From Ferrimonas futtsuensis DSM 18154 (GTDB lineage Bacteria; Pseudomonadota; Gammaproteobacteria; Enterobacterales; Shewanellaceae), in assembly GCF_000422645.1 (NCBI RefSeq), contig NZ_AUGL01000007.1, positions 181,620-245,619 of the forward strand: a stretch of DNA of 64,000 nucleotides. The letters are read 5' to 3'. The position numbers were made by a program, and so were the translations under genes. Shown here in pieces: positions 26,803 through 36,077 of the stretch. Every line of letters begins with the position of its first letter. Positions within the stretch are counted from its first letter, which is position 1. Under the pieces are notes generated by a model. That model had not been told where the DNA came from and did no database searches. It worked only from the letters and a program-made list of their open reading frames with translations.

Positions 26803-26812
26803 AGATACAACT

Positions 26813-26870
26813 CAGAGGGCAGATAACACGAACGCTCCCTCCCCTGCCCTCTGCGGAGATGGCGCGTTCG
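26813..26870 (-). promoter_or_regulatory. Interlocked hairpins between aptamer and antiporter start, expression platform candidate
   Basis: Two stems cannot both form as simple nested hairpins. CGAACGC (26864-26870, minus strand) pairs with GCGTTCG (26829-26835). CAGAGGGCAG (26844-26853) pairs with CTGCCCTCTG (26813-26822). Each stem has one strand inside the loop of the other. The second ends about 10 bases before the ATG and could hide the translation start. Confidence 0.55.
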
Positions 26871-26975
26871 AGTCTCACCAAGCTGAGGCTTACAGCCCCG
26901 CCGGCAACACCACAGCCGAATGGCCGAGGATGTTGATGTTGCCCCCTGCTTTTGCAGGGCGGTTACTCCCCCGAA
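26866..26975 (-). ncRNA. Probable yybP-ykoY (Mn2+) riboswitch
   Basis: On the minus strand the leader of the antiporter gene begins GGGGGAGTAACC (26972 down to 26961). A GC hairpin follows (CCCTGC-AAAA-GCAGGG), then CAACATC with CTCGG shortly after, and it closes with GGTGAGACTCG (26879-26869). The GGGGAGUA opening, the CAACAU core and the GGYGAGAC closing are the conserved elements of the yybP-ykoY family, which senses Mn2+. A TATAAT box at 26991-26986 would start the transcript a few bases before the motif. I recognise this from memory of the consensus; a covariance-model search would settle it. Confidence 0.72.
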
Positions 26976-26985
26976 GTCGACGGCC

Positions 26986-26991
26986 ATTATA
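26986..26991 (-). promoter_or_regulatory. TATAAT -10 box of the riboswitch/antiporter transcript
   Basis: A perfect TATAAT on the minus strand lies 14 bases upstream of the GGGGGAGTA start of the riboswitch. No good -35 hexamer sits 17 bases further up. Confidence 0.5.
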
Positions 26992-27095
26992 AAGGTACTC
27001 TGGGCAGCAACACCAGCATGAATTGGCTTCTGTCATCATGGCCACGGTGGAAAGTGCTACACTGGTCGGCCTCACTACCCGCACCACAGAGTAAG

Positions 27096-28781
27096 ATGAC
27101 CGAACACCGCCCCCTGAACCTGACCCTGGCCCACCTGAATGACACCCACTCGCACTTCGATGCCAGCCGGCTCAAGCTGACGCTGCCGGGACTGGGGGAG
27201 CTGTTTGCCGAGTGTGGCGGCTATGCCCGCCTGTGCAGCGCCGTGGACCGGGCCAAATCAGACGCCCGTGATGAACGGCGCCACCTCCTGCTGGTGCACG
27301 CCGGTGACTGCTTTCAGGGGTCGCTCTACTTTTCCCACTTCAAGGGGCGGATGAATGCGGTGCTCAACAACCAGCTGGACCTGGATGCCATGGCCCTGGG
27401 AAACCATGAGTTTGATCTGGGCAACCCGCCCCTGGCCACCTTCCTCGATCGCATCCAGTTTCCCATGCTCAGTGCCAATATGGACCTGAGCCAGGAAGAC
27501 CAATCCAAAGACAACCCGATGCGGGGCAAGCCGGGCCTGTACCACTTCGATAATGAATCGGGCTATGGCCGCTACCTGGTGCGCCACTTCGATGGTGAGC
27601 CAGTCGCTCTGTTTGGCTTATCCCCAGACAACATGTCGGAACTGGCCTGCGCCGATCCGGACACCCTGTTTCTCGACTGCCTGACCACAGCCAGGGCCAC
27701 GGTCAACGCCATCCGCAGGGAGGGGATCAACAAGATCATTCTGCTCAGCCACCTGGGGTACGACAGAGACCTGATGATGGCGGAACAGCTGGATCATGTG
27801 GCGGCGATCATCGGCGGCCATACCCACACCCTGCAGGGGCATTTCGACAACCTGGGGCTGGGAGGCCGGGACCACTACGGCGTGGTCATCGAGGGGACAG
27901 CCGTAGTCCAGGCCGGCTGCAACGCCCTGTTTCTGGGACAGCTGAAGCTGGATCTCAATGCCGATGGCAGCCTCAATCGGGTGGATGGGGGTAACCTGCT
28001 GCTGTTGGGACACACACTCAGCCGGGACTCTGGCGGGCTAACGCCCCTGTCACCGCCGGAGGAGGAGCAGGCCTGGACTTACCTGGAGACCCAGGACAAC
28101 CTGTGGCAGGTCACCCCGGATCCCAAGGTTCACCGACTCATCGAGGAGCACTACCGTCCTGAGATCCTGAAGTTTGAACAGCAGAAGATCGCCGAGACCC
28201 GGCGAGATCTGCGCCATATCCGCATCCCCGACGACCGGGGGGGCAGCGAAGTCGCGCCCCTGCTGGCAGAAGCGATGCGCTGGCAAGCCAGGCAGCTGGG
28301 GCTGGAGACCGACTTCGGCCTGCACAATGCCGGCGGCACCCGCGCCTCCATCCCCCAGGGAGAGGTGAGCGCCGGCTGGATCGCCGGAACCCTGGCCCCC
28401 TTCGCCATCGGCGTCGAACGTTATCGCCTCTCCGGCCAGGAGCTGGCGGACACCCTGGAATCGGCCATCAATAACGCCACCAACAACGGCGTGGTAGGCA
28501 CCGGCACCGGCAGCTACCCCTATGCCGCCGGCCTTCGCTACCATTACCAGGCCGACGCCCCCATGGGAGAGCGGATCCGCGAGCTGCAGATAGACAGAGA
28601 AGGCCGATGGCAACCGGTCCAGCCCGAGGCCCTCTACTACGGGGTCTCCACCGGCTACACCGCCGCCGGCAAAGAGGGTTACTACCCTCTGGCAAGGCTG
28701 GCCCACCCCCCCCAGGAGCTGGGCCTGACCATCGCCGAGGCGGTGATTGCCCATTGGCGAGAGCTTGGGCAGTTGGGCTAG
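27096..28781 (+). CDS. 5'-nucleotidase/metallophosphatase, UshA-related
   Basis: A 561-residue two-domain enzyme. The N-terminal metallophosphoesterase has [41 protein letters not shown] and GGHTHTLQG, the five metal-binding blocks. The C-terminal 5'-nucleotidase domain has LHNAGGTRA and [10 protein letters not shown]. The predicted start has no signal peptide, unlike periplasmic UshA, so a cytoplasmic YunD-like nucleotidase is likelier. An upstream in-frame ATG at 27018 adds a Trp-rich segment that is not a convincing signal. Substrates would be nucleotides or UDP-sugars; not decidable here. It is divergent from the antiporter and convergent with the chemoreceptor gene, overlapping it by 4 bases. 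Confidence 0.88.
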   Translation: MTEHRPLNLTLAHLNDTHSHFDASRLKLTLPGLGELFAECGGYARLCSAVDRAKSDARDERRHLLLVHAGDCFQGSLYFSHFKGRMNAVLNNQLDLDAMALGNHEFDLGNPPLATFLDRIQFPMLSANMDLSQEDQSKDNPMRGKPGLYHFDNESGYGRYLVRHFDGEPVALFGLSPDNMSELACADPDTLFLDCLTTARATVNAIRREGINKIILLSHLGYDRDLMMAEQLDHVAAIIGGHTHTLQGHFDNLGLGGRDHYGVVIEGTAVVQAGCNALFLGQLKLDLNADGSLNRVDGGNLLLLGHTLSRDSGGLTPLSPPEEEQAWTYLETQDNLWQVTPDPKVHRLIEEHYRPEILKFEQQKIAETRRDLRHIRIPDDRGGSEVAPLLAEAMRWQARQLGLETDFGLHNAGGTRASIPQGEVSAGWIAGTLAPFAIGVERYRLSGQELADTLESAINNATNNGVVGTGTGSYPYAAGLRYHYQADAPMGERIRELQIDREGRWQPVQPEALYYGVSTGYTAAGKEGYYPLARLAHPPQELGLTIAEAVIAHWRELGQLG

Positions 28782-30685
28782 AGGGTGAACCTGGCCACCA
28801 TGGTGGTCAGCCTTTGGCTCGCCTGGTCAACCTCTTGGGAGCGCTGCACCACCTCATCACCACTGTGACCCAGTTCGGTGACCATCTCCCTGATGGCGGT
28901 CATGTTGCGACTGATCTCCCGGGTGACACTGCTCTGCTCCTCCGCCGCCGTGGCGATGCGAGCACTGAGCCCGGTCACCTGGGACAGATGGTGGGACAGG
29001 CTGTCTATGCCCTCGCCCACGGAGCCGGCGTTGTCGGCCACCGCGGTTACCGAGGCTTTGGTGGCACAAATGGCCTGCACCACCCGGCTATTATTGCCCC
29101 TTAGCCTCTCCAGAGCCTGGGCGATCTCGCAGGTGCTGCTCTGGGTGCGGCTGGCCAGGGCCCGGACCTCGTCGGCCACCACGGCAAAGCCCCGCCCCTG
29201 CTCTCCGGCCCGGGCAGCCTCGATGGCCGCATTCAGTGCCAGCAGGTTGGTCTGCTCGGCAATCTCTCCGATGACGGTCAACACCTGGGTAATGCTGCGG
29301 GTTTCATCGGTCATACTCTGCACCGAGGCGGCACTTTGCTCTACCTCAGCCACCAGGCCCCTGAGCGAGCTGGACGCTTCGGTGGTCATCCCGGAGCATC
29401 TCTGTCCCTGATCATCCGCCTCCCTGGTGTAGCCAGCGGTCTCTCCCGCATCCTGGGCCACATTATCGGCAGTCACACTCATCTGCTCTACCGCCGCCAG
29501 CACCTGATCGGTTTCCGCCGCGTGGCGGGCCAGGATCCCGGCGCTGTGGTGACTGTGACCACTCAGCTGGGCGGACTGTGCCTTCAGCCGGTGAGCAACC
29601 GCAGCCACATCAGCCATCATCTGTTGCAGTTGACCGATAAACTCATTGATCCCCTGTCCCATCTGCGCCAGGTCATCATTACCCTTCACCTCCAGGCGCC
29701 GGGTCAAATCCCCCTCCCCCTGCGCCAGGCTGAGGATCATCTCCTTAAGCCCAATCACCGGGCGATACGTCAGTTGCAACAACAGAAAATAGAAGCCCAT
29801 CGCCGCCAGGGTGACTGCCAGAGTGGTCAGGATGGCATTGCGCTCCGAGGCCTGAAGGTGGTGAAACATCCGTTGCGGATCCACGGCCAAAACCAGGGTA
29901 TAACTCTGATTGGCCAATTGCAGCCGACGCCCCGCGAGCAAACGTTCAGCTCCGTCAAAGGAGAGCCGGTGCATCGGCTCTCCCTCAGCCAGATCAGACA
30001 ACCACCGCCTCAATGCCGGCGCGGCTTCCGACAGCGGCCGGTCCGCCGGCAGCCCCTGCAATGAAGACGCCAAGACGTAGCCGGAGTCGGTCACTATGGC
30101 GGCCATCATCCCGGGACGGTCCTCTGTCACCCGAGCCACCATGGCCTGCATAAAGTGGGTGTCGAAATCCAGGGTTATGACCCCATTGCTGATGGCCTGG
30201 ACCACGCTGATGTAGGTCACGCCCTCGTCCTGAAAAGGATCACTCAGGCTGGGTACCCTGGCCTGTCGCGCGAACTGATACCACGCCAACTGGCGCACAT
30301 CGCCGTCATACTGATGCCCGGGCCACTCTGCAGACTCCTGATTCCAATACGCCTCGCCAGTGTCCAGTGCGATGACGGCACTGTCGAGGTCGGTAAGATT
30401 TGCCAGCATCTGGGCCAAGCCTATCAGGTGATCGCGGCCACCCGGCAGCGGCTCGGCCCTGTAAGCCTGAGTGAATCGCTCCAATCCTGCCATTCTCTGA
30501 GCAAAAGTGGACTGAACCAGGGTGGCATCCTTCGCCAGTCCGGTCGCTATCCAGTCTCCCACCAGACTGTCGGTCACCGCCGCCTGTTGTCGGTAAGCCA
30601 TGTAGCCGCTCAACACAACGGTCATCACCACCAGCAACCAGGTGGCACACAAGAGCTTCTGCTTAAAGCCAAGTCGAAGTTTCAC
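28778..30685 (-). CDS. Methyl-accepting chemotaxis protein with periplasmic dCache sensor
   Basis: A 635-residue chemoreceptor. Helix 1 (about 8-28) and helix 2 (about 286-308) bracket a ~255-residue periplasmic domain with features of double Cache: [13 protein letters not shown], then [10 protein letters not shown] and [13 protein letters not shown] follows ([10 protein letters not shown]...[13 protein letters not shown]), then the signalling domain with its hairpin tip [37 protein letters not shown] at 30685 has AAGGAGA upstream and is the best start. It would couple a small-molecule signal to CheA. It lies just beyond the agmatine operon terminator, so a polyamine or amino-acid ligand is possible but unproven. 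Confidence 0.9.
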   Translation of the reverse strand: MKLRLGFKQKLLCATWLLVVMTVVLSGYMAYRQQAAVTDSLVGDWIATGLAKDATLVQSTFAQRMAGLERFTQAYRAEPLPGGRDHLIGLAQMLANLTDLDSAVIALDTGEAYWNQESAEWPGHQYDGDVRQLAWYQFARQARVPSLSDPFQDEGVTYISVVQAISNGVITLDFDTHFMQAMVARVTEDRPGMMAAIVTDSGYVLASSLQGLPADRPLSEAAPALRRWLSDLAEGEPMHRLSFDGAERLLAGRRLQLANQSYTLVLAVDPQRMFHHLQASERNAILTTLAVTLAAMGFYFLLLQLTYRPVIGLKEMILSLAQGEGDLTRRLEVKGNDDLAQMGQGINEFIGQLQQMMADVAAVAHRLKAQSAQLSGHSHHSAGILARHAAETDQVLAAVEQMSVTADNVAQDAGETAGYTREADDQGQRCSGMTTEASSSLRGLVAEVEQSAASVQSMTDETRSITQVLTVIGEIAEQTNLLALNAAIEAARAGEQGRGFAVVADEVRALASRTQSSTCEIAQALERLRGNNSRVVQAICATKASVTAVADNAGSVGEGIDSLSHHLSQVTGLSARIATAAEEQSSVTREISRNMTAIREMVTELGHSGDEVVQRSQEVDQASQRLTTMVARFTL

Positions 30686-30726
30686 CGAACTCTCCTTCTC
30701 GTGTTTCGGGAACCGCCGGCGGCCCC

Positions 30727-30757
30727 AAAAAAAAAGCAGCTGCATAGGACAGCTGCT
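30727..30757 (-). terminator. Terminator of the agmatine/porin operon
   Basis: On the minus strand AGCAGCTG and CAGCTGCT (30757-30735) form a stem followed by a run of nine T residues. It lies about 25 bases after the TorF-like porin gene. Confidence 0.9.
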
Positions 30758-30781
30758 TGCTTTGTGGTTCTGTGCCGCAGC

Positions 30782-31468
30782 CTAGAGGCTGAAACCGTAC
30801 ACCCAGCTGACGCTGACCATCGGGTCGTCATCGTCCAGATCGGTGTCGCTGACCATGAAGCTGACGTCACCGAGATCGGTACTCTTAGTCAGGCTGACGC
30901 TGTAGTTGAGGTAATCCTCGGCCCCGTCCATGTCGAAGCTCTGCTGACCCACCGCCAACTGAAGCCCCAGGGACTCCGACAGCTCGAAACTGGCGGTGGC
31001 TTCCAGGTAGAGCGCCTTGTCGTAGAGCTCAGCCTCGTCACCGGTGTTCAGACCATAAGCGGCGGAGATCCCTAACCAGTTCCAGTAGAGCGCCAGATTG
31101 ATCTCGCCGAAGTCCGCGTCATAGTCCTCCCCCTCGAAGGCGGCATTGGGGTAGAAGTAGTGGATGTAACCCAGCTCATACCCCAGGTCACCCACCTCGC
31201 CGGCGTAACCGCCGTAGAGATCCACCTCGTAGCTGGTGTCATCACCAAAATCCACGTTGGAGGTCCAGGTGCCCGCATAGAAGCCGGAGTCATGGGCATA
31301 ATCCAGGCCGCCGGAGATCGCCGGAGCGTCATCGCTCTGGGACACACCGCGCCACAGGTAGTTGCTGGTGACTCCCAGGTTGCCGCTCAAGTCGGCCTGA
31401 GCCGCAGGTGCCAACATCAGGCCGCTGCCCAACAGCGCCATCATCAGGGTATTCAGTGAAGTTTTCAT
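30782..31468 (-). CDS. TorF-family putative outer-membrane porin
   Basis: A 228-residue protein with a signal peptide (cleaved near APAAQA-D). It opens LSGNLGVTSNYLWRGVSQSDDAPAISGGLDYAH, the conserved start of the TorF (Gcw_chp) putative porin family. The rest is amphipathic beta strands rich in Asp and Gly, ending in an aromatic residue near the C terminus (WVYGFSL). It starts 37 bases after the agmatine deiminase gene, with AAGGAAA before the ATG and no terminator between. It is therefore probably the last gene of the antiporter-deiminase operon and may admit agmatine across the outer membrane (inferred). Confidence 0.82.
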   Translation of the reverse strand: MKTSLNTLMMALLGSGLMLAPAAQADLSGNLGVTSNYLWRGVSQSDDAPAISGGLDYAHDSGFYAGTWTSNVDFGDDTSYEVDLYGGYAGEVGDLGYELGYIHYFYPNAAFEGEDYDADFGEINLALYWNWLGISAAYGLNTGDEAELYDKALYLEATASFELSESLGLQLAVGQQSFDMDGAEDYLNYSVSLTKSTDLGDVSFMVSDTDLDDDDPMVSVSWVYGFSL

Positions 31469-31505
31469 AACCGTTTCCTTGTATTGTCTGCCGTGATGGT
31501 CCCGG

Positions 31506-32597
31506 TTACACCCGGGGAACCTGCTGGGTAATGCAGTGGATGTTGCCGCCGCCGAGGAGGATCTCCCTGGCGTCTACTCCGGACACGTCATAGCCGGGGT
31601 AGAGGCGCTTCATGATCTCTGCCACTTCCGCATCGAAACGCTCATCCAGCAGGGGCAGCACAATCTGGCCATTGGTGATCAGATAGTTGGCATAAGACGC
31701 CGCCAGCCGCTCACCCGCCTCCCGCTCCATCCCCTCAGAGCAGTCGATGGAGAGCGCCTCCTCCTCGTTGATGAACAGCGGACCTGGCATCGGGATCTTG
31801 TGTACCTTGATGGCCCGGCCCCGGGCATCGGTGACGGAGCTCAGGGCATCGAAGGCCTCACGGGAGATCTCATACTGGGGATCGGCCGGATCGTCACACC
31901 AGGTCAGCACCACCTCACCGGGTTTGACCACGTGCATGATGTTGTCCACGTGACCGTTGGTCTCGTCGTTGTAGAGACCCCGAGGCAGCCACACCACCTT
32001 CTCCACCGACAAGTGGTCACACAGCTGCCGTTCAATCTCCTCCTTGGAGAGGTCCGGGTTGCGGCTGGGGTGCAGCAGACACTCCTCGGTGGTGTACAGG
32101 GTGCCATCCCCATCCACATGGATGGAGCCCCCCTCCAGCACCAGAGGTGCCCTATAGGTCTCGTCTCCGGTGATCTCGCACATCTTGCGCGCCACCTGAT
32201 CGTCCTTGTCCCAGGGGAAATAGAGGCCGTCCATCAGGCCGCCCCAGGCGTTGAAGTGCCAGTCCACACCGTGGCGATGACCGGCATCGTCGACCACATA
32301 AGAGGGGCCGATGTCCCTCATCCAGCTGTCATTGGTGGACATCTCCACCACCTGGATCTCCTCCGGAAGACGGCTGCGGGCGTTGTCATACTGCTCGGCA
32401 TTCACCGCCATGGTCACCGGCGTGGTTTTGGCGATCGCCCTGGCCACCTCGACGAAGGTCTTTTGAGCCGGCTTGGCGCCATTGCGCCAGTTGTCGCAGC
32501 GCTCGGGCCAGGCCATCCACACCGCCGCGTGAGGTTCATGCTCGGCGGGCATGCGGTATCCATCTTGTTTTGGGGTGCTATTCAGTCTTTGAGTCAT
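31506..32597 (-). CDS. aguA: Agmatine deiminase
   Basis: A 363-residue enzyme of the peptidyl-arginine-deiminase fold that converts agmatine to N-carbamoylputrescine and ammonia. Motifs match AguA: MPAEHEPHAAVWMAWPER, NDSWMRDIGPSYV, the FNAWGG segment, VLEGGSIHVDGDG, NGHVDN and the catalytic Cys in GGGNIHCITQQ near the end. It follows the antiporter gene by 20 bases. The carbamoyltransferase and carbamate kinase that would use its product are encoded on the opposite strand nearby, so this is the fermentative type of agmatine pathway. Confidence 0.95.
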   Translation of the reverse strand: MTQRLNSTPKQDGYRMPAEHEPHAAVWMAWPERCDNWRNGAKPAQKTFVEVARAIAKTTPVTMAVNAEQYDNARSRLPEEIQVVEMSTNDSWMRDIGPSYVVDDAGHRHGVDWHFNAWGGLMDGLYFPWDKDDQVARKMCEITGDETYRAPLVLEGGSIHVDGDGTLYTTEECLLHPSRNPDLSKEEIERQLCDHLSVEKVVWLPRGLYNDETNGHVDNIMHVVKPGEVVLTWCDDPADPQYEISREAFDALSSVTDARGRAIKVHKIPMPGPLFINEEEALSIDCSEGMEREAGERLAASYANYLITNGQIVLPLLDERFDAEVAEIMKRLYPGYDVSGVDAREILLGGGNIHCITQQVPRV

Positions 32598-32617
32598 TGT
32601 GGGTCTCTCCCTGAAAC

Positions 32618-34018
32618 TTATTGAGCCTGGGCGGCAGTATTCTGATTTGAGGCAATGGCGCGACTGGCCAGGACCTCACCGATGGCGATGGTGACGATCA
32701 CCCCAGCCAGCACCGGACCTGTGTAGCTCCAGTCCACGGCCAGATCCGCCAGTTCAGGGAAGATGAACAGCACCACGGCCTGCAGGATCACCAGGAAGCA
32801 GACGATGGTGTAGAACCACTGCATCTTCAGGCCACCGCCCACCTTGAAGGGGCGCTCCTGATCGGGATCGATCAGCCGCAGCTTGACGTGTGCAGGGAAC
32901 ATCATCAGGTAGGGCAGCAGGAAGATGCAGGAGGAGAAAGCAAATACCGACCAGAACAGATCGTCGGCATTGCCGGCAAACAGGGCATAGATGACAATAA
33001 CGATGGTGGAAACGATGCCGGTAACGGTGTTGGCGCCGACCGGAGTGTGATAACGCTCGGAAATCTTGCCCAGGGACCGGGGCAGTTCGCCTTCGTTGGC
33101 CGCTTCGGCGGCGGCACGGGAGCTGCCCATGGTCCAGGTGACCATGTTACCCACGAAGGTCAACAGCGCCAGGGCGCCCACCAGTTTCACCATGAACTGG
33201 CCCATGGCTGAGTCGCCGAACAGGGTCTTGAGGGTGTCGGTGATGCCGGCAACCAGGCCCACCTGCTCAACGGGCAGGGCCATCAGGATCCCCAGGGTGC
33301 CGAAGATATAGAGGGCGGCGGTCAGGCCAGCGGCCAGGAAGACCGCCTTGGGCATATCCCGCACATCCTTCATTTCACGATACATGGTGGCCACCAGTTC
33401 GAAGCCCATCAGGTTGAACACCAGGGCGGGCAGGAAGGCCAGCCCAGTGTCCAGGGAGGGCATCATGGCGGACAGGGTGAACTCGTTGGCCATGCCATTG
33501 TTCATGGCATACCAGAAGCCGCCCACGCCGAGGACACAGATCACCAGGATCTTCAGGGCGGCGCCGATGTTGGTGACCCAGACCCCTACGTCGGCACTGA
33601 GATTACAGATCCACACCGTCAACCAGGTGAGGACGATGCAGATGACGATCTGCCACATCAGCGACAGGTCCGGGGCAAACAGTTCGGCAAACATGCCGGC
33701 GAACATGATGTACACCGCCGGCATCCACAAGCCGACGTTGATCCAGTAGTACCAGGTGGTCCTGGCGGCCCAGCGACTGCCGAACGCCTTCAGCACCCAG
33801 TCGTAGATCCCCCCCTCACCGGGATAGGTGGTGCTTAACTCCGAAGTGATTAATCCGTAGGGAATTACGAAAACCACAAAGGTTAATAACCACCAGCCAA
33901 TGGAACTAACGCCAATGGAAGCCGAGGCGGTTAGCGTATCCACAACAATAACGGCGCACAGCGAAAATAGCGCTATGCTGCCGACGCCCATTTTTCCTGC
34001 TTTCTGCAAATTATCCAT
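32618..34018 (-). CDS. aguD: APC-family agmatine/putrescine antiporter
   Basis: A 466-residue transporter with about 12 transmembrane helices. The first half has CAVIVVDTLTASASIGVSSIGWWLL and SELSTTYPGEGGIYDWV, typical of the glutamate:GABA/cadaverine-like antiporter branch of the APC superfamily. Position as first gene before agmatine deiminase matches AguD, the agmatine:putrescine exchanger of agmatine deiminase clusters. Exchange would import agmatine (+2) and export putrescine (+2). It is closely similar to the second transporter encoded at 37585-39000. Substrate is inferred from context. Confidence 0.8.
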   Translation of the reverse strand: MDNLQKAGKMGVGSIALFSLCAVIVVDTLTASASIGVSSIGWWLLTFVVFVIPYGLITSELSTTYPGEGGIYDWVLKAFGSRWAARTTWYYWINVGLWMPAVYIMFAGMFAELFAPDLSLMWQIVICIVLTWLTVWICNLSADVGVWVTNIGAALKILVICVLGVGGFWYAMNNGMANEFTLSAMMPSLDTGLAFLPALVFNLMGFELVATMYREMKDVRDMPKAVFLAAGLTAALYIFGTLGILMALPVEQVGLVAGITDTLKTLFGDSAMGQFMVKLVGALALLTFVGNMVTWTMGSSRAAAEAANEGELPRSLGKISERYHTPVGANTVTGIVSTIVIVIYALFAGNADDLFWSVFAFSSCIFLLPYLMMFPAHVKLRLIDPDQERPFKVGGGLKMQWFYTIVCFLVILQAVVLFIFPELADLAVDWSYTGPVLAGVIVTIAIGEVLASRAIASNQNTAAQAQ

Positions 34019-34338
34019 AAATATACCTTTTTTAGGCTAAGAATGACCTTTTATAGGTTGGAAAAATATTGTATGCGCGGCGATTGCCGTGGATAGAAAC
34101 CGTTATTTCTCGACCGGCAAAACCCGCATGTATTTGAGTCTATTCAGCCCAGGATTGGATTATCTGGTGAGAATCAATTATCGGGAAAAACCGGTTCAGC
34201 CACCATACAACCGTGAGGCAGATCACACACGGGCATGGATCACACTACTCAAAATCGATAATTGATTCTGATCTGAATTTCGCCTGTTCGCCCGGTGTTA
34301 GCCTGAAATCGTCAACAACCAACAGAGTGGATTTCGAA
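34019..34338. promoter_or_regulatory. Divergent control region of the agmatine locus
   Basis: About 320 AT-rich bases between divergent aguD and the carbamate kinase gene, expected to hold both promoters. It contains a perfect inverted pair, GAATCAATTATCG (34171-34183) and CGATAATTGATTC (34256-34268), 72 bases apart. The same 12-base core recurs at 40797-40808 before the triple-RidA gene. This is a strong operator candidate, perhaps for the TetR-type regulator encoded at 35332. Confidence 0.6.
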
Positions 34339-35259
34339 ATGACAGAGCCCAAACCAATACTGGTGGTCGCCGTCGGTGGCAATGCCCTGTTGCAACGGGG
34401 CCAGGCGATGACCTGCGACAACCAACGTCTAAATATCGCCCAGTCCACGGCGGCGCTGGCCAGACTCAGTGAGTCTTACCGACTGGTGATTGTTCATGGC
34501 AATGGCCCCCAGGTTGGGCTGCTAGCCTTACAGAACCTGGCCTACTCAGAGGTCCCCAGCTACCCCCTGGATGTACTGGGTGCCGAGTCTCAGGGGATGA
34601 TCGGCTATATGCTGGCACAGGGACTCAAGCGAGAGGCGCCCGAGGCACGGATCACCACTCTGCTGACCCAGATCGAGGTCAGCGAGCAGGACCCCGCCTT
34701 CAGCAGCCCGGACAAATTCATCGGCCCCATCTACACCCGGGAGGAGGCCGACAGAATGGCGTCCGCCTACGGCTGGACGGTCAAGGCGGACGGCCCCCAC
34801 TGGCGCCGGGTGGTGCCCTCACCCAGGCCGATGAAGATCGTAGAGATCGATGCAATACGAAACCTGCTGGACGCGGGAGAAACCGTCATCTGCTGTGGTG
34901 GCGGCGGCGCCCCGGTGGTTCGTGGCGAACAGGGCATCAGTGGCGTTGAAGCGGTGATTGACAAGGATCTGGCCGCCGCCCTGCTGGCCCGGGAACTCAA
35001 CGCAGAACACCTGATCATCCTTACCGACGCAGAGAATGTGGTGCTGGACTGGGGTACGCCCATGGCCCGCCCCCTAACCGACATCAGCGTCGAAGAGATT
35101 CGCCAGTATGAGTTTGCCAAGGGCTCCATGGCCCCTAAAGTGGACGCCGCCTGCAACTTCGCACTCCAAACCGGTGGCATAGGTCACATCGGGGCCCTTT
35201 CCAAGGTGGAGGCGATTATGCAACATAGGTCGGGCACTCATATCGCGGCCATAGGCTGA
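34339..35259 (+). CDS. arcC: Carbamate kinase
   Basis: A 306-residue kinase that makes ATP and carbamate from carbamoyl phosphate and ADP. Motifs: VVAVGGNALLQRGQ at the N terminus, IVHGNGPQVGLLALQ, DVLGAESQGMIGYM, VICCGGGGAPVV, GVEAVIDKDLAAALLA and the C-terminal LSKVEAIMQHRSGTHI. Start ATG 34339 matches the family; the upstream 42 codons are not conserved-looking. In this locus it would capture the energy of agmatine breakdown after the carbamoyltransferase step. Confidence 0.95.
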   Translation: MTEPKPILVVAVGGNALLQRGQAMTCDNQRLNIAQSTAALARLSESYRLVIVHGNGPQVGLLALQNLAYSEVPSYPLDVLGAESQGMIGYMLAQGLKREAPEARITTLLTQIEVSEQDPAFSSPDKFIGPIYTREEADRMASAYGWTVKADGPHWRRVVPSPRPMKIVEIDAIRNLLDAGETVICCGGGGAPVVRGEQGISGVEAVIDKDLAAALLARELNAEHLIILTDAENVVLDWGTPMARPLTDISVEEIRQYEFAKGSMAPKVDAACNFALQTGGIGHIGALSKVEAIMQHRSGTHIAAIG

Positions 35260-35271
35260 CGACGGCGCCCC

Positions 35272-35305
35272 CAGGCAATGACGCCCAGGCAATGACGCCC
35301 AGGCA
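35272..35305. repeat. 14-bp tandem repeat (2.4 copies)
   Basis: The unit CAGGCAATGACGCC occurs twice in full (35272-35299) and begins a third time. It lies between carbamate kinase and the TetR-type gene. Confidence 0.85.
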
Positions 35306-35331
35306 GGGCAAGGGAACACAGGAGTAGTACC

Positions 35332-35961
35332 ATGACACGCGAATGCGCAAAAGAGAAACTGGCCCGGATCCACAAGGCCACCAAATCTCTGGCGGCCCAG
35401 GGAGACATCAAGGACTTGTCGATCTACGCCATCGCCCGGGAAGCCGCCATGGCGGCCAGCAGCGTCTATCATCACTACCCCAATGTGGAGGATCTGGTGT
35501 GCCGCATGACCCAGGAGGAGCTCGAGGGCTTCAAACAGGTTTTGCTGGATGCCATTGAACCGGACAAGATCCGCAGCTGGAAAGACATCAACTACCAGAT
35601 AGAGATCGGCTTCGCCAATCACTACAACTCAAACTGTTTCATCAGGAAGGTGATTCTGGGACACCATGCTTTCCACTCGGTCTATAACCTGGATGAATCC
35701 AATGATCTCCTGCTCGGAGACGTGGCCGAATCCGTTTACCGCCGGTTCTTCGACCTGCCACCCCTGCCCCAGGATGTGAATATATTCAGCATTGCCATGC
35801 AAGCCGCCGATCGCGTTTATGGATTACGGCTTAATACAGAAGAGGCCATTCCTGAACATATGATTCGGGAAGCCGTTCGATTAACTGAGCGATATCTTGG
35901 AGGTTATCTACCTGAATATTTACCCCCTGCCTCTAAGGATTTATCCAATAAGGCAATTTAA
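35332..35961 (+). CDS. TetR/AcrR family regulator of the agmatine locus (putative)
   Basis: A 209-residue protein with a TetR-type helix-turn-helix: DLSIYAIAREAAMAASSVYHHYPNVEDLV (about 28-56). The C-terminal helical domain is not diagnostic. It lies between carbamate kinase and the carbamoyltransferase on the same strand, so it is the obvious candidate to control this cluster. In Pseudomonas the agmatine genes are also under a TetR-family repressor (AguR), a parallel that supports the idea without proving it. The 3' third of the gene is richer in AT than its neighbours. Confidence 0.8.
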   Translation: MTRECAKEKLARIHKATKSLAAQGDIKDLSIYAIAREAAMAASSVYHHYPNVEDLVCRMTQEELEGFKQVLLDAIEPDKIRSWKDINYQIEIGFANHYNSNCFIRKVILGHHAFHSVYNLDESNDLLLGDVAESVYRRFFDLPPLPQDVNIFSIAMQAADRVYGLRLNTEEAIPEHMIREAVRLTERYLGGYLPEYLPPASKDLSNKAI

Positions 35962-36077
35962 GTAAACCAAGCATTTAGCTTCTTAGTTTTTTAATTTAGC
36001 CAAAGCAAAATCTTTTCCGGTAAAAACATCCGGAGGGGTTTTTGCACGCCGAAAACCAAGATATGAGGAATACGGCC

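Noticed and set aside
34171..34268. The agmatine-region inverted pair as ArgR boxes
   Set aside because: ArgR boxes need TGAAT-N4-ATTCA symmetry, which these sites lack; the exact 13-base inversion fits a different regulator better.
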